Shown here: positions 50,581 to 62,399 of the stretch, in pieces | How positions within the stretch are numbered: the stretch's first letter is position 1 | Layout of the letters: each line of letters opens with the position of its first letter | Source: Acridotheres tristis | Taxonomy: Eukaryota > Chordata > Aves > Passeriformes > Sturnidae | NCBI GenBank assembly: GCA_037013685.1 | Contig: CM072899.1 | Coordinates: 6,552,479 to 6,616,478, forward strand | Length of the DNA: 64,000 bases | Direction: 5' to 3' | Notes under the pieces: model-generated | The model's database searches: none | Told to the model about the DNA's origin: nothing | Seen by the model: the letters and a program-made list of their open reading frames with translations, nothing else | Made by a program: the position numbers and the translations under genes

Positions 50581-53500
50581 TCACTGATACCTTAAAAATT
50601 GAATTTGCTTTTGTATTTCTTCTATTTACATTGATAAAATATCATACACTAAGTAATTCCCATACCCATTAACATATGATTTGTTCACTCGTACTTATTT
50701 TGTTATCCTTACTTCCTCAGGCTATTCTCAACTTTAAGCCACTGCTAATCCATGACCTTAGTGCTTTTGTCTCCAGGTCAGAATTATAAATTATGGAACA
50801 AGGATTGAAATGAACTAGTCTTGACTTTATTGTACAATAACAGTCAGCTGATTAGCTTTTCTATTTCCACTAACTAGAATAATAGAGCAAATTTAATTAC
50901 TTTAATTATTTATTTAATTGTTTTTAATTAGTTTTTTTTCCAATGTGGGAAGGTCGTTTAAGAAATATTTTTAAAGGGAAAGTGGAAATGGAGGAAAATA
51001 GCAACGGTCTGCATTTCTGGGTGTCCAGAATTGCTGCCAAGTGCACAGAAAGACAGCTGAAGCAGGAATGTACCCTGCACTCTGCAGTGCCCACTGCAAT
51101 GGTAATTGAATAAAATCTGCTGAGACAAAACAGAAAAAACAAAAAGCACTTTGGTCACAGAGCTGAAATGGAAAAGCAGCAGCCATTAAAAGGAACCTTT
51201 TGTAGTGTGTCTCCTCAAACTCTGTCTCCTTCCATGAGACTACTCAAAAATTAGAACACCTGTAGGATGTCAGGTTTCCTTTGGGATGCAGGACAGCAGC
51301 ATCACATGGCATGGCCATGTCTCCAACAGGCTGGGCAGTTTGCTACTGCTCCTGCTCCAGCCAAGCTGATTGATTCTCATTTGAAATGCTATCTCTAAGC
51401 TGCTTTTGTTCAATTGCTTACTTTCCTGAAAGGTTATAATCAAAAGGCCAGACTTCTGGAATAATTTGGCTCCCTTGTATGATATTGGTTTCCAAGTGGC
51501 ATGTAAATAAGGGGTCACATTTTCCAAAGAGAGCACTGCCCCACCATCAGTGCTGTGAGAAATCTGCTTCGCAGCTCCGTGGCTGAATTTAGGGGGAAGC
51601 ATTGCTGACAGGCTGAGTCAGTGGCCCAGATTCTTCTCCCTTTATCCATATAACCACATTAAAATTGTGCCTCTTATCCACAGAATGTGCATGAATAATT
51701 TGCTTGGCATGGGACTGGAGCTAGCTAGCACAATAACTATGCTTTTGTAACCTCCATATGTCCCTTGCCTTGGAGCTTTTCAGATGATACAAAACCCGGT
51801 ACTGTGACTAAAATGAGAAAAGCCTGGGCAATGACTTCAGAAGCAATTGGGAGTGATCTAAAGCTCATAAAGGACTCTTGGCTTCGACGATGTTGACTCA
51901 GGTCCATCATACTTGCATCCAGACCTTATCGAGATCCTGGGATGACCCTTGCAATCTGCAGAGATGGGTTTTTAAACCCTGCAAGGGAGTCCGAATTTCC
52001 AAGCACTTCAGAAACAGCAGACTCTTTAACTGTACTTTTTGAAATAAGTTCAAGAAACGAGTGCACACACATTGCCTATCCCTCTTCTCCTCTTTGCACT
52101 CAACATTTTTGGTGTAGGAGAGTTCAGTAACGGAAGTGTAAACCTTCTGTTTACATTTATAAACAAGATAAGGTACAAATTGCTGCAATACAAACTTCCT
52201 TGCTCTGGCCCTCCGCTGACCTCAGCTATAAATGACAAAGACCCTTCTTTCTCACAGTTGCAGGAGTCTCCAGTCTCTAGGGCAAAGTTTAAACCAGCAA
52301 ATGTGCTTACAAAATCTTCTGTGTGAATTTTTCTGACTGCTGTGCTAGTCACACACCGCTCAGGACCAGGGGCTCGTGTCTGTGATGTGAGGGACAGATG
52401 CAGCTGGACCTACACCTGGAGGGTGCCCCAGACACCTCCAGCTGCAGGGTGAGCCTGGATGCACTTGCACCCATTTCCTGAAGTCAAGGAGCAAGCTACA
52501 TGCACTTTGCTGAAGGGCTTGGATAGAGAAAGGCACGCTTGTACCACATTTTAGACCGACAGGAAACATCCATGTCACTGTATCTCATGCTCAAGTCTTC
52601 TCCTGGAAGCTCTATGCTGGGTCAAACAAATTAGTTGCAAAATATCCAAGATTATGCCAAGTAAACACAAAAATGATTAGATTTAAAAGCTACTCACGCA
52701 TTGTCTTATTTTTATAGATTTCAATGGGTGCAGAAAGAAGAACTGCCACTAACACAAAAGTTGTTCTAGGCACGGGAACCAAATTCCTTGGTGGCCAGGA
52801 CAGATGACACGTGGCCTGAGGGAGCAACACAAGAAGAGAGCTGGGGCATGAGAAAAATCTTAGGGAGTGGGGCAGAAAAGCAAAAGGGAACTTCTGAACT
52901 TGACAGCTGTAACTATATCTCCATGCCTTGAGAGATCTCACAGCCACTGGCAATCACACACACATTGAGACTATGCTGGGTATTCCTAATCAGAATTGTT
53001 AATCTGGGATTTTCACAGCCATATCTGTTCTGGGTGGTGGAAGTGAAAACTAAACCATCATGTTTGGTATTGACATCAGACCATAGGGCAGTGCAAGGTT
53101 GGATTTTTCAACACCAGCACAGCATGTGCACAAAGGTGAGAGTTACAGTGATGTCTGTGTGTCCTCAGGCAGGATTTGTGTTCCTCTCCTCCTGGAGCAG
53201 CTCAGCAGAAGGGCACAAGGACAGCAGCTCTGGCTCAGGTCACCCAACTGCAGATCTCTGGAAGAAGGACTGATGCACGGCCCTGTAAGCTTTTCTTTTT
53301 CTTGCCCTGTCACTCACCATTGGTGTGCCCTGGAGAGAGTGTGAAATGGCTCTAAGAGAGTCAGGTCAGTAGTTCCTGTGTGTTTAAAAATGCAGAAACT
53401 CCTCTTTTCTTCCTTGTACTGTGCACTGGGTTGCAGGAGAGCGACTCGGGGATATATGCAAGAGAGCAGGGCCACAGGGATGGTTCTTGGTCATGGCTGT

Positions 53501-56500
53501 TAATGATGCTGTAGAGGTGGTGACACTGGATCCCCCACAATGCTTTCAGCAGAAGCATGCCAGCTTCTGAAAAGTGCCAGCTCCTGGCCCAGAGGCCTAT
53601 TTTCTATACATAAAAAAATTTCATGCAATTAGATACTGCTGCCCTAAACCACATGGTTTTATATATGTATAACCAGGGCTACAAAGTTCCATTCTCACTG
53701 TTCAGAGGAGTTAATTGATGTACAGAATCAAGCAGGATAACGTGTTTGTTTTAATGTGTTCAGTTCTTCTCATGTTTGGGGGAAGTTGCTCTTTTGGCTC
53801 TCCATGTGTTTCACAAGTTATGACAGGTCTAGCAGTCTCAGCCATGAGTGACCATCTCCCTGTCCTGCTGTTGTAGGAACACAAATATCCACTTTGTTGG
53901 TAGATGAAATGCCTCAGATTTGGACAATTCTCTGCTTTGACTATGAGCTTTGTCTTACAAAGTACCATTGCTGGAACCTCCTATGAAAACAGAAGAGAAA
54001 AATGTTGCTGGTGTGTATGAGATTTCTCCTCCCTGCAACAAATGCTATTCTTAGGTGGCTGGCTGGTGTGGAGTAATGCATTAACTGAGTGTGATAAGGC
54101 AGGGAACGCTGATACTGGCCTCATTTTCAGCCCTGTGTTTGCTCTGCCATTAGACAATGGGGTCTTGGTCCCCTAGGAGGCCCTGACATGTCAAAACAAT
54201 GTCAGTTAAGTCAACAAATATCCTCGTGTTCCACATCCTTGTGTTCCTCATTTCCAAATCGTGCTTTGTCCCTTTAAAAATTCTGAATGGAAAGGTTTGG
54301 GATATTTAAGAATTAAGATGATAAAATATGGGGAGACAGCATGTAAACAGCTGGCTTACAAACATGAGCCTGATTCCCATCACCAGCATTTGTTAATCTT
54401 ATATATGTTGTAATGCATATGAGAAAGTTGAAAGGTCTGAAAACATGACATGTATATCTCAACATCCTTGTGTTGTAGGGCAGGAAATTACCCCCTTAGC
54501 AGAGCTGCCACAACTCCAGACATATAAGGTGTGCTGCTCACATGCACATCTCCTCTGTCTGCCATGCATCTGGAGGTGATGAGGAGCTCCAGCAGGGCCA
54601 TGGTTCTCAGGAATCTTTTAGATAATTTTAGGTAGCACTTCTGGCTGGGAAATCATGCCCTCATACTGAGTATATGGGAGCTCAGTTCCTGGTGTCATTG
54701 AATTCAGCCTGATATTGGGGGTAATAATGCTATAATCCTTACTGCAAACTGATCACACCTGGATTTAGATGTAAGCTGTGTGTATGAAAGCAACATTGAG
54801 ATTGCTGACATGGTATCCTTATGGCTCCTGTCCCAGCTCATCCCTCCTTGCATGCAAAAGACAAAGTAAGTTTCAGTTAAAAAGTCATGGGAATTTTGAG
54901 AGCTGACCCATGTTCTTGTGTGCTTTGAGTTGACAAAATTAGCTGCTTACTTCATTGGCTGAAAACAGATGAAAAGAAATACCTACTTGTGCTATGAATT
55001 ATTCATCAGTGAAAGAAAGTGCTGCAAGATAGTATTTGGGATGAAAACTGCATAATAGTTGTCTCACAAGTCAATTTGCTACCTATAGAGAAGGGGTTTC
55101 TGTTGGCTGTCCTCTTTTCAGGAAAAAAGTAACTCCTCTTAACACTGTCTGCATTTGGAAACAGCCTACATTTTAAGTAATTAAAACTGATGTTCCTGAC
55201 AAACATTCGCCTCCAAAGAAATGGTCTATTGTAAACGTAAACTCTCAAGATCCTTCCAGGCATACCAGCAGACTGTCTCCTAAAAAATTCTTCCCAAGCC
55301 ATCTGGTGCCTTATCTTTGTAGCCAAGCTATACAATAACTTTAAAAGAGGATTGTTGCTCGCAGGGTTTAGTCTCAGGACTACAGATTCCCTTGGAAGTA
55401 TCCCAGTTCACTCTGAACCCGTTAGACAGGCAGCTCTGGCTATGTGAATTCTCCACTACTTTTAATCAAAACCCAAAACGTGCAGCTGTGGTTCTCTGGG
55501 GAGATCCCCTCTTCCTGTGGTTTGCAAAGGGAATGAAGGAGTTACAGGGAGAAGATGGAGATTTCCACACAGGGATTTACACTCCATTAATTCTCTCTCA
55601 GGCATCCCAGCCAGAGTGGCATGACATGAATGTGGTTAGGAAGGCTGCAGCCAATTCACATCATTCTTGTAGCTCTCCCCGCACCTGCGAGGGGAACGTA
55701 TGGATTCCAGGTTTGCTCCTAGACAGCCTTTGCCTTCAAAAAGAAGGTATTTAGTGAGTGAGAAGGCATGAAGGTATAGAGCAGAGGTGGCTGTTGGAAA
55801 CAGCTGGGAAGAAAAACACAATTTTGTTTCAGGTTTGCAGATCATTCAGAGTTTGCTCTCCCTTGGTTGCATCCTGCTACTTTTGTGCCTGCTTTTTAAC
55901 ATCTCACCTAAACTCTGTCTTCTAAGAAACTAAATTCTTACTGTTAAGTCCCCTACTTTGGTTGCAAAAGAAGAGCCTGACAGTGAATTTAAGTAGCAAA
56001 GCCAGGGCTGCAGGCACCTGACAGCAAAGCAGTAGTTCAGGCACAAACCAGAGAGAGGGATCCTGTGTTAGGTGTGCCCAGCTGCCCAGGCAGCAACAGC
56101 CATCGCGAGAAACAGTGCAGGGTATGCAGCTGAAAATAGAACTTATCCACCACTCCTTCATCCAGGGCAAACACAGCATAGTTGGGGAGAGACCAAATTC
56201 TTTTTTGGATTTTTGTCCTGTGTTTATACGCTGAATCTTCCACCCTAAGCATTTCTAGTCTGTTCCTTATCAATGCTGCTTTCAGAGGAAAGGAGGTAAC
56301 TGGGTGTAGGAGCACCTATAAGAAGAGAGTTGTTTCCTCAACATATCCTGCAAGTTGGGGACTGCTGACAAATCTGAAGCAGCACATTTAAACAGCACCT
56401 CTTAATCATTTATCGAAGGGGGGAAATGGCTCTGATCTGTTGCACATTCTGGCTGCGGTAATGATGTGGTAACAGCAGTGCTACAAAGTGATGGGCTGCC

Positions 56501-57469
56501 ATTAGATCATCCTCTCCCTCCCCCGTGCCCATCTGTTCTGGGAACTCTCAGCTACCTGAGAAGAATTTTTAAACACCTTAGTTTTGGGTACTGCAACTTA
56601 GTGAGCACAGACATTTTTTTAAGCTATAAAGAAATGGGGTTTTTTCAAACTGTTGCATCTTGGTAAAGAAAGACTGGATGCTTGTCAGGTAGATATTAGT
56701 GAGCAAGATGTGATGCTGTAAAATAGCTCCCAGAAATGACAGAGATTCTGTACTTCTCCAAGTCAGTGGAAGTTTTGATGATGAGTTTTGACAGGCAATG
56801 GATTAGGACTAAAACATTCCCAACTTTTTGGCCATTGACAATTTTTTTGACAGTTTTATAACCTGTAGAGACTTCCTACCACAATACAAATACTACAACA
56901 TTGTAAAGACTTCCCTCAGGGAGATGTCTTTGCTTTTAACTGGGCACCTTGTTACACCCCAAGAGAAATCAAACAGTGTAGGGAAAAAGAACTTGATAGC
57001 TGTAAAGTTGCTTAGCTTTTTCCCTGCTCTACTGGATATTTGTATTTTGTTATCTCTGGAGACCATCTACTATTTGGGAAAATGAAAACAACCCTCCTAA
57101 AATAGAGTTTTACAGTTTAATGATCCCTGCACTGAAATTTTACATTATGCACTTAGGTTGCATACAAGATGGAGAGGGAGGGTGGAACTGCCATGAGGTC
57201 AGAGCTCCATGACCCCATGTTCTTTGCCAAATCAATCATCTCAGTCTCCTCTTCATAAGGTGATGGTGACACCTCACAGAGCTGTTATGATAATTTGTTT
57301 ATATAATAAAAGTACATGGCTCGAGGGATAAAGCTTTTTGTACCTGCATAATTTCCAACATTCCTAGGTTGCCTTTTGGTGTGGGATTACAGAACATCTG
57401 CTCTATTTAGTCCTCCTAGTATTACTGTTAATATTTTGGCAAAGGCACCTGGAACACAGCATAGATGCA

Positions 57470-57620
57470 CACATACATAATATCAAAAGTCATGCGGAGT
57501 GTATTTAGGTCGTTTGATTTATAGCATGTCAAGCACAAAAGATAAACCAATATAATGTTTAGCTTCGTGTGGCTTAATTTGCACACAAATGGGAAGATTC
57601 AGAATTAAGTGGTTTTTAGC
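57470..57620. other. Candidate conserved noncoding element
   Basis: Unique segment with several CpGs spaced in AT-rich sequence (atgcggag, ggtcgtttg, cttcgtgtgg) and homeodomain-type TTAATT/TTGATTTA words. It is repeat-free, and about 4.6 kb upstream of the ADAMTS9 start codon it could be a proximal enhancer. This is an inference from texture. Confidence 0.25.
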
Positions 57621-57657
57621 TACTTTAGGACCTGTCCTAGTAATAGTTTACCTGTGT

Positions 57658-57679
57658 AAAAAAAAAAAAAAAAAAAAAA
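57658..57679 (+). repeat. Poly-A run (22 A)
   Basis: Uninterrupted run of 22 A. No retroposed gene body or LINE is recognisable just upstream, so its origin is unclear. Confidence 0.95.
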
Positions 57680-60600
57680 GGGAGATGGATCTATAACTGC
57701 TTATGAGGCCAAAGGAACTGCCAGGCTGCAGTGAGACTCAGAAGCTGGGCTACCCTGAGCACTTTCCACGTGGCAGATAAGAGGTGTAAGGAAAGGAGCA
57801 GTGTGCGAACAGTCAGCAGCAGGGAGCAGGGGAGGGGCAAGCTGGAACCAGCAGTTTCAAGTGGAGAGCCTCAAGGGATCGTTATGTCCATCCATGCTGA
57901 CCTGAGGATGAAAATCCCACACAATTGCAGTGTCTACGTGGGCTTTGCTGTTCTTCCCACCCAGTCCCTCGTTCCTACTCATATATCTGTTTTCCAGGGT
58001 CAAAGCTGTTTCTGAAGCAAACTAAGTGCCAGTTACTTTGCATGTGAGTAGAGCAGTGGAATGGACTTGTTTGCTTTCCCTCCTTCACCTTCTGGTCACA
58101 AGTGGTGGTTCCCTAGCCAGGCAAAGAGCAGGGATGATACCTGCAAAGACAAGGCTACACTGCATTTCCACTGTGCCCCACCTTCCACCTCTGTGCAGAG
58201 CAAAGGATGGCTCCCACAGGACACGGCTGCTGCTGCAATGCACTGGCTGGGAAGATGTTTGAGTTGCACAGCTTGACCCAGGACTGAGATGAAGGATATT
58301 GGGTATTATTTCCCTGGGTAACCTTGAATTAGACACCTCAATGTGCACATCTCAGTATTTAGGCACCAATAGCTCTGCAGCATCCTGGCATATGATTTCA
58401 TATCTTCCTCAGCCATTGGCCCTATAATGGGAACCAGGATATGGGCCCACAGAGGGCAAGTTGTGACAGCAGTGATAACAGTACTGTGCTGGTATTGCTG
58501 GGAATGGCAGGGAGCACTTCCCAGCCTCCTATGGGTCAGAGGAGCAAACTCCCAAACTACCCAGTGATTCAGACCTTGATGGCAGCAGCACACTACATGG
58601 GGTAAGAAGAGAACCCCAGGGAGGAAGTAGGAGCTTAAAGGACTACGGTAGATGAGTATGTTTAAATCCTTTTAACGAGGACCAAAAAGAGTTGGCTTGG
58701 CACAGATAACAAGTTTGAAAATTAAGTATACACCGAGAACTTGCAAGTTTCAGTCCCTCTAAACAAATGTGAAAGGCTTACAACAACTTAAAAATCCAAC
58801 TTTGACACAACTGCTGAAAATGTCTTTTAAAGAGAAGCCTTTATGAGAGCTTCTAAAACAAAGAGAAAGGCAGCCCACAGTGGTGTCCTTGTTACCAGCA
58901 TCAGCAAATGAATGAAAGGCAGGAGAGGGCAGTCAGCAGAAATCTTTCACTTTCTGACCACACAGATTAGCCAGAAGGAGAAAAGTTGGCTGTTTTCGGA
59001 TATCTTGTAGCATTGAGGAGCAACCATCAAAGGGAAACTGTCTGCCTTGTGGGACAATCGTTGGGCAAGCAAGAGGATGCAGCAGGTAAAGATGATGCTT
59101 ACCCAGAGAAGCTGAGCTGCAAAGAACAAAGCTTAGTACTGGGGATGGCCTCACCTACAGGGGAAAGGAAATGGTAACAAGGGGGAAAAGCAGTGCAGAA
59201 ACCTCAGGAAATCTGGGTTCCTCAAGTGTATTCTTGCAGCAGTGTGCCGTGCCTTAAATTTTCTTACTGAAGTTTTGCTGTTATGATCAGGTTCTGATTT
59301 TGTGGTTTATAGAAGAGGCATTTGCAGCTCAAGTTCTGCAGTATTTACATAGGCAAAATTCCCAGTGTTTTAAGGGGATTTTTCCACGGGTAGATTCGGG
59401 CTCTTAAGCTTACTTTTGACTGGGTGAGGACTTGGAGTCTACACAATTACCATACCGTAAGTATTAATAGATCCTTCCTAATAGGAAAGTTATTTGAATT
59501 TAAGGTTGCAGCTTAGTTTCTCTAAACTCCACATAATTTATTTACTTACAGTACAGCTTTCATTCTGCACTTCCTAATCTCCAGCTGTAAAGATTCAAAA
59601 TGCCACACAACATACAACTTGTGCATATTGATGGAAATGGCTCTGGAAGTCATGCCATGCTGCAGGGCATGCATAAATGTATGTTTAGTGACATTGCAAA
59701 GTCAGGATTTGGTCCTGGAAGGCTTCAGACTGCTCCCAACTCTGCCCCATAATGGAGTCCCATGAGCTGGATCCCCTCTTCTGATTGATGGAGTTGTGTT
59801 TCTTGCCTTCCCTCAGGTTGGTGGTTTCAGATCGGTGGGTGGAGCTGTGAGGATGCTCCACAAAACAACTCCATTCAGCTCAGTGCCAAAAAAGAAAGGG
59901 TCCCAACCAACCAACTCACAGGTATGTGCTGTCACTTCTCACCCTGTACCAGCTCCTTAGCTCCATCAAATCTCACCTCAGAGCCAAATTAACTGGCCAC
60001 CTTGTAGAAAACTAAGAAAAAAAACCTCCAAAGCTTTGATAGATTTTCCTGTGACAGCGAGCTGAACAGAAGGCAGCTCTCACCAGCACCTGATGTGGCA
60101 CAGGGGATGCTGAGGCTGAGAGTGGTGGGATGTAGGATGTTTGTGAGATGGGGAGGCCCTGGGGCATCTTGCCCCCAGATAAACCAGACCTGTTTCCCAA
60201 CACTAAGCTGATTTGAGGACTGAAGGCTGCACCCCTCTTCCTCAGGACACTGCAAGACTAACTCCATGTAAGCCTCCTCCCCTCCCCTCTGACTCAGCCC
60301 TAATGCTATGCTCAGCTTTTCACCTCTCCTTCCTCAGGCAACTCAGTTCACTTTTCCTCACTCCCCCTTTGCTGATCGGCTGCTCAATATTGCTCCACAC
60401 ACCCAACTGCTGCCAGGGGCAGCACAGGCTCCCCCTGGCACTCCTGGGAAATGTGTCCACACCCACCAGAGTTAGGGATACAGCCTACCCTTCCTTCTCC
60501 TGCCATGATTTCTGGAGCATTATCCCAAGCTAAGCACCCTGTGTGTATCTCTCTCTGTGAAGACTGAAAGTTGTGGGGTACATATGGATGTTGTAGGAAG

Positions 60601-61559
60601 GTGATCAGGGCTCAGGGTGCTCTGCAAGCACCCTGAGAGATATGGGTGAGTTATCTCAAGGTAAGCATTTGAGATTTTAATTAAACCTGGTTTATAAGGG
60701 TGGGCACAATGCCACGAAGGGAAGTTATGTGCCATTACACCTTACCCTAAAGGTGTGCTGACTTGGGTCTCAATAATCCTGGAGATGCCTGCACTGCTGA
60801 GGCTCTGCCTCCCAGCCAGTTGCAGGGTTGAAGATGCACAGTTTTGCTGGTGATGCTTTACTTACTCTTTTATATTCATTATAAAAAATTAATAATTGAC
60901 TCCTAATACTTGAGGTTTGTAGGACTTCACCAGTTGTTTGGAAGAGTCAGGAGGTGCCATTTTGCCCAGAAGTGGATTCTGAATTTTTTTTTATTTTAAA
61001 ACTTTCCCCTTCTGCAGCAAATACCAACATTTCTGTGCCTTGTACCAAAGTTGAGTGAAGAATGTAAAGAACTTTGACATTTTCTATGTAAGTGCAAATT
61101 GAACTTCCAAACTTCTCTTTTGCCTTACTTACAGGCTTTAAAGCTTTAAAAACCTTTTGAACCAAGGTTGGAGATTTTGATTTGAGGAAGGGGTAGAAGA
61201 CAATGCTTAGCCACATTTAGCTCTAAAGGATGTCTTGAATTTTTACAGAGATCTTTCAAACTGTAAAACAAAACAAAATAAACTCAGATAAGGATATGAT
61301 CTTCCTTTTCCCTTAGGGTGCCTGAAAGGTGCACAACACAAATCTAATCCTGAACAAAAGTCGCTTGAATTGCCTCTTATCTGAGAAATGTAGAAAACAA
61401 CTGCTATAAGAAGTGCCACGCAGGGGATTCTTCAGTTGCTGGTCCACTTTTTCAAGCTGCCTTGGAAAAAAAGAGGGAAAACGTTAATTATGTAAGAAAA
61501 CCCAGCTCTCCTCCCAGTAAGTGACAAAAGTCACTCATCCCCACCAGGACCTAGCAGAG
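57680..61559. other. Upstream flank of ADAMTS9; no gene seen
   Basis: No second gene or recognised repeat was found. CpG density rises only at the right end, where the CpG island begins. A small inverted repeat, agtgac-aaaa-gtcact, lies at 61520-61535. Confidence 0.65.
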
Positions 61560-61677
61560 CAAGCAGCTGCTGGTGCCGCTCTGCCCGGGCTACTTTGGGA
61601 TTTTAAAGCCTTTTGGAAGGAGCCGGCGGGAAGCGGGCGCCGGACCCAGACCTCGCCCGCTCGGTCCAGCTCCAGCG

Positions 61678-61761
61678 ATGGATTTTCTTGACCAAAACCT
61701 GCGACTTCAGCGTCTGCCGGCAATGAAGAAAGAAAGTGACATATTGGAAGGAGTGGAGTAG
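61678..61761 (+). other. Potential upstream ORF (27 codons)
   Basis: The ATG at 61678 has G at -3 and G at +4, a strong initiation context. The frame runs 27 codons to a TAG at 61759-61761, begins MDFLDQNLRL and includes a second in-frame ATG at 61723. It matters only if transcription of ADAMTS9 starts upstream of about 61670. A six-codon ORF also starts at 61801. Confidence 0.35.
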
Positions 61762-61894
61762 GGGGGAGCGGAGGAGGGCGGGCTTTCTCCTGCTTGATCT
61801 ATGGAGCACGCCCCTTTTTAAACTGAATCCCGGCAGCTCTCGTCCACCAGCCCGACGGGGGGAGAGGCGGAAAGCGAGGGAGAGCAGGCAGTCA

Positions 61895-61919
61895 GGCAGG
61901 CGGGCGGGCGGGCGGGCGG
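61895..61919 (+). repeat. (GGCG)n microsatellite in the promoter region
   Basis: About six tandem ggcg units, the first one ggca. The run creates overlapping GC-box (SP/KLF-type) sites and is likely length-polymorphic. Confidence 0.9.
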
Positions 61920-61934
61920 CTCCCCCGTCCCGGC

Positions 61935-61971
61935 CCGTCGGTCCCGGTCCGTCGGTCCCGGTCCCGGTCCG
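61935..61971 (+). repeat. GTCGGTCCCGGTCC tandem units
   Basis: Alternating cggtccc, ggtcc and gtcggtcc units repeated within about 37 bases of the presumed 5' leader or core promoter. This is probably slippage-derived. Confidence 0.85.
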
Positions 61972-61983
61972 CCCCCGCGCACC

Positions 61984-62031
61984 ATGCGCGGCCCCCCGCG
62001 CCCGGCGCGCCGCCCGCCCGCGCGCCCCTAA
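61984..62031 (+). other. Upstream ORF (15 codons) in the ADAMTS9 leader
   Basis: The ATG at 61984 is preceded by cacc, giving A at -3, the same context as the main start codon. It encodes 15 residues (MRGPPRPARRPPARP) before a TAA at 62029-62031. The stop lies 167 bases upstream of the ADAMTS9 ATG, so reinitiation is possible. The peptide is basic and proline/arginine-rich simply because the DNA is GC-rich. A regulatory effect on translation is an inference. Confidence 0.5.
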
Positions 62032-62076
62032 CGCTGCCCGGCTCCGGCGCCTTCCCGCGGCAGCGCTCCGGGGGCC

Positions 62077-62169
62077 GGGAGGGGAGAAAGGAGAAGAGAG
62101 GGGGAGAAAAAAAGAATTAACAGAGGGAAAGAGAGGAAAAAGGAGGAGAAGGAGCGGAGGCGGGGAAGG
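62077..62169 (+). repeat. Purine-rich tract in the 5' leader
   Basis: About 93 bases that are almost entirely A and G on the plus strand, broken by only a few pyrimidines (tt at 62117-62118, c at 62121, 62155 and 62161). Long GA tracts can form triplex structures or, in RNA, G-rich folds, and may affect translation of ADAMTS9. Confidence 0.85.
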
Positions 62170-62198
62170 CTGCTCCTCCGAGGACAGCGCGCAGCACC

Positions 62199-62292
62199 AT
62201 GCAGCTGGCGCCGCTGGCGCTGGCACTCACCACGCTCTTCATCGACGGCTGGAGGACGGCAGCGAGGAGGCAGAAGCTGCACCCCAGGCAAG
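62199..62292 (+). CDS. ADAMTS9: ADAMTS9 exon 1 (start codon and signal peptide)
   Basis: ADAMTS9 is a secreted zinc metalloprotease of the ADAMTS family. It cleaves versican and aggrecan in extracellular matrix and is related to C. elegans GON-1. This exon encodes residues 1-31 plus the first base of codon 32. The start ATG has context caccATG and no earlier in-frame start is available. Residues 3-15 are hydrophobic (LAPLALALTTLFI), fitting a signal peptide. The exon ends KLHPRQ, identical in the LHPRQ part to human ADAMTS9 as I recall it. The donor g|gtaagg at 62293 is strong, and phase 1 matches the phase of exon 2. The closest alternative, ADAMTS20, differs more in the following exon. Confidence 0.85.
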
Positions 62293-62399
62293 GTAAGGGG
62301 GTGCTCGGGGAGGGGCGCGGGGAATGCTGCGCTGCCGCCCCCCGGGGCCGCGGGGCTCGGCAACCTCGCTCAGCGACATATGCGTCTGTCCCCTCGCAG
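62293..62399 (+). other. ADAMTS9: ADAMTS9 intron 1 (107 bp)
   Basis: Begins gtaagg and ends ccctcgcag, preceded by the moderately pyrimidine-rich tgcgtctgtcccct. It is very short and very GC-rich. Its length is not a multiple of three: retention shifts the frame and stops at 62436-62438, giving a 79-residue truncated product. Confidence 0.85.

Larger units (their letters stand above)
49627..57469. other. Intergenic; simple repeats, no confirmed gene
   Basis: No gene is confirmed. A (taat)n run lies at 49816-49832 and an ATTTAT-type tract at 50531-50580. A 67-codon minus-strand ATG frame at 50017-50220 has a protein-like translation and is listed among the findings. Other open frames look like chance. 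Confidence 0.6.

Noticed and set aside
61520..61535. Inverted repeat agtgac-aaaa-gtcact near the promoter
   Set aside because: Arms of six bases are expected by chance several times in this window; no factor consensus is matched convincingly.
61603..62226. Minus-strand 207-codon frame over the ADAMTS9 promoter
   Set aside because: It lies in GC-rich CpG-island DNA where stops are rare; the translation is a proline/arginine/alanine-rich artefact overlapping exon 1.
61736..62296. Plus-strand 186-codon frame ending in exon 1
   Set aside because: It is in a different frame from the ADAMTS9 start and encodes low-complexity G/R/A sequence from GC-rich repeats.
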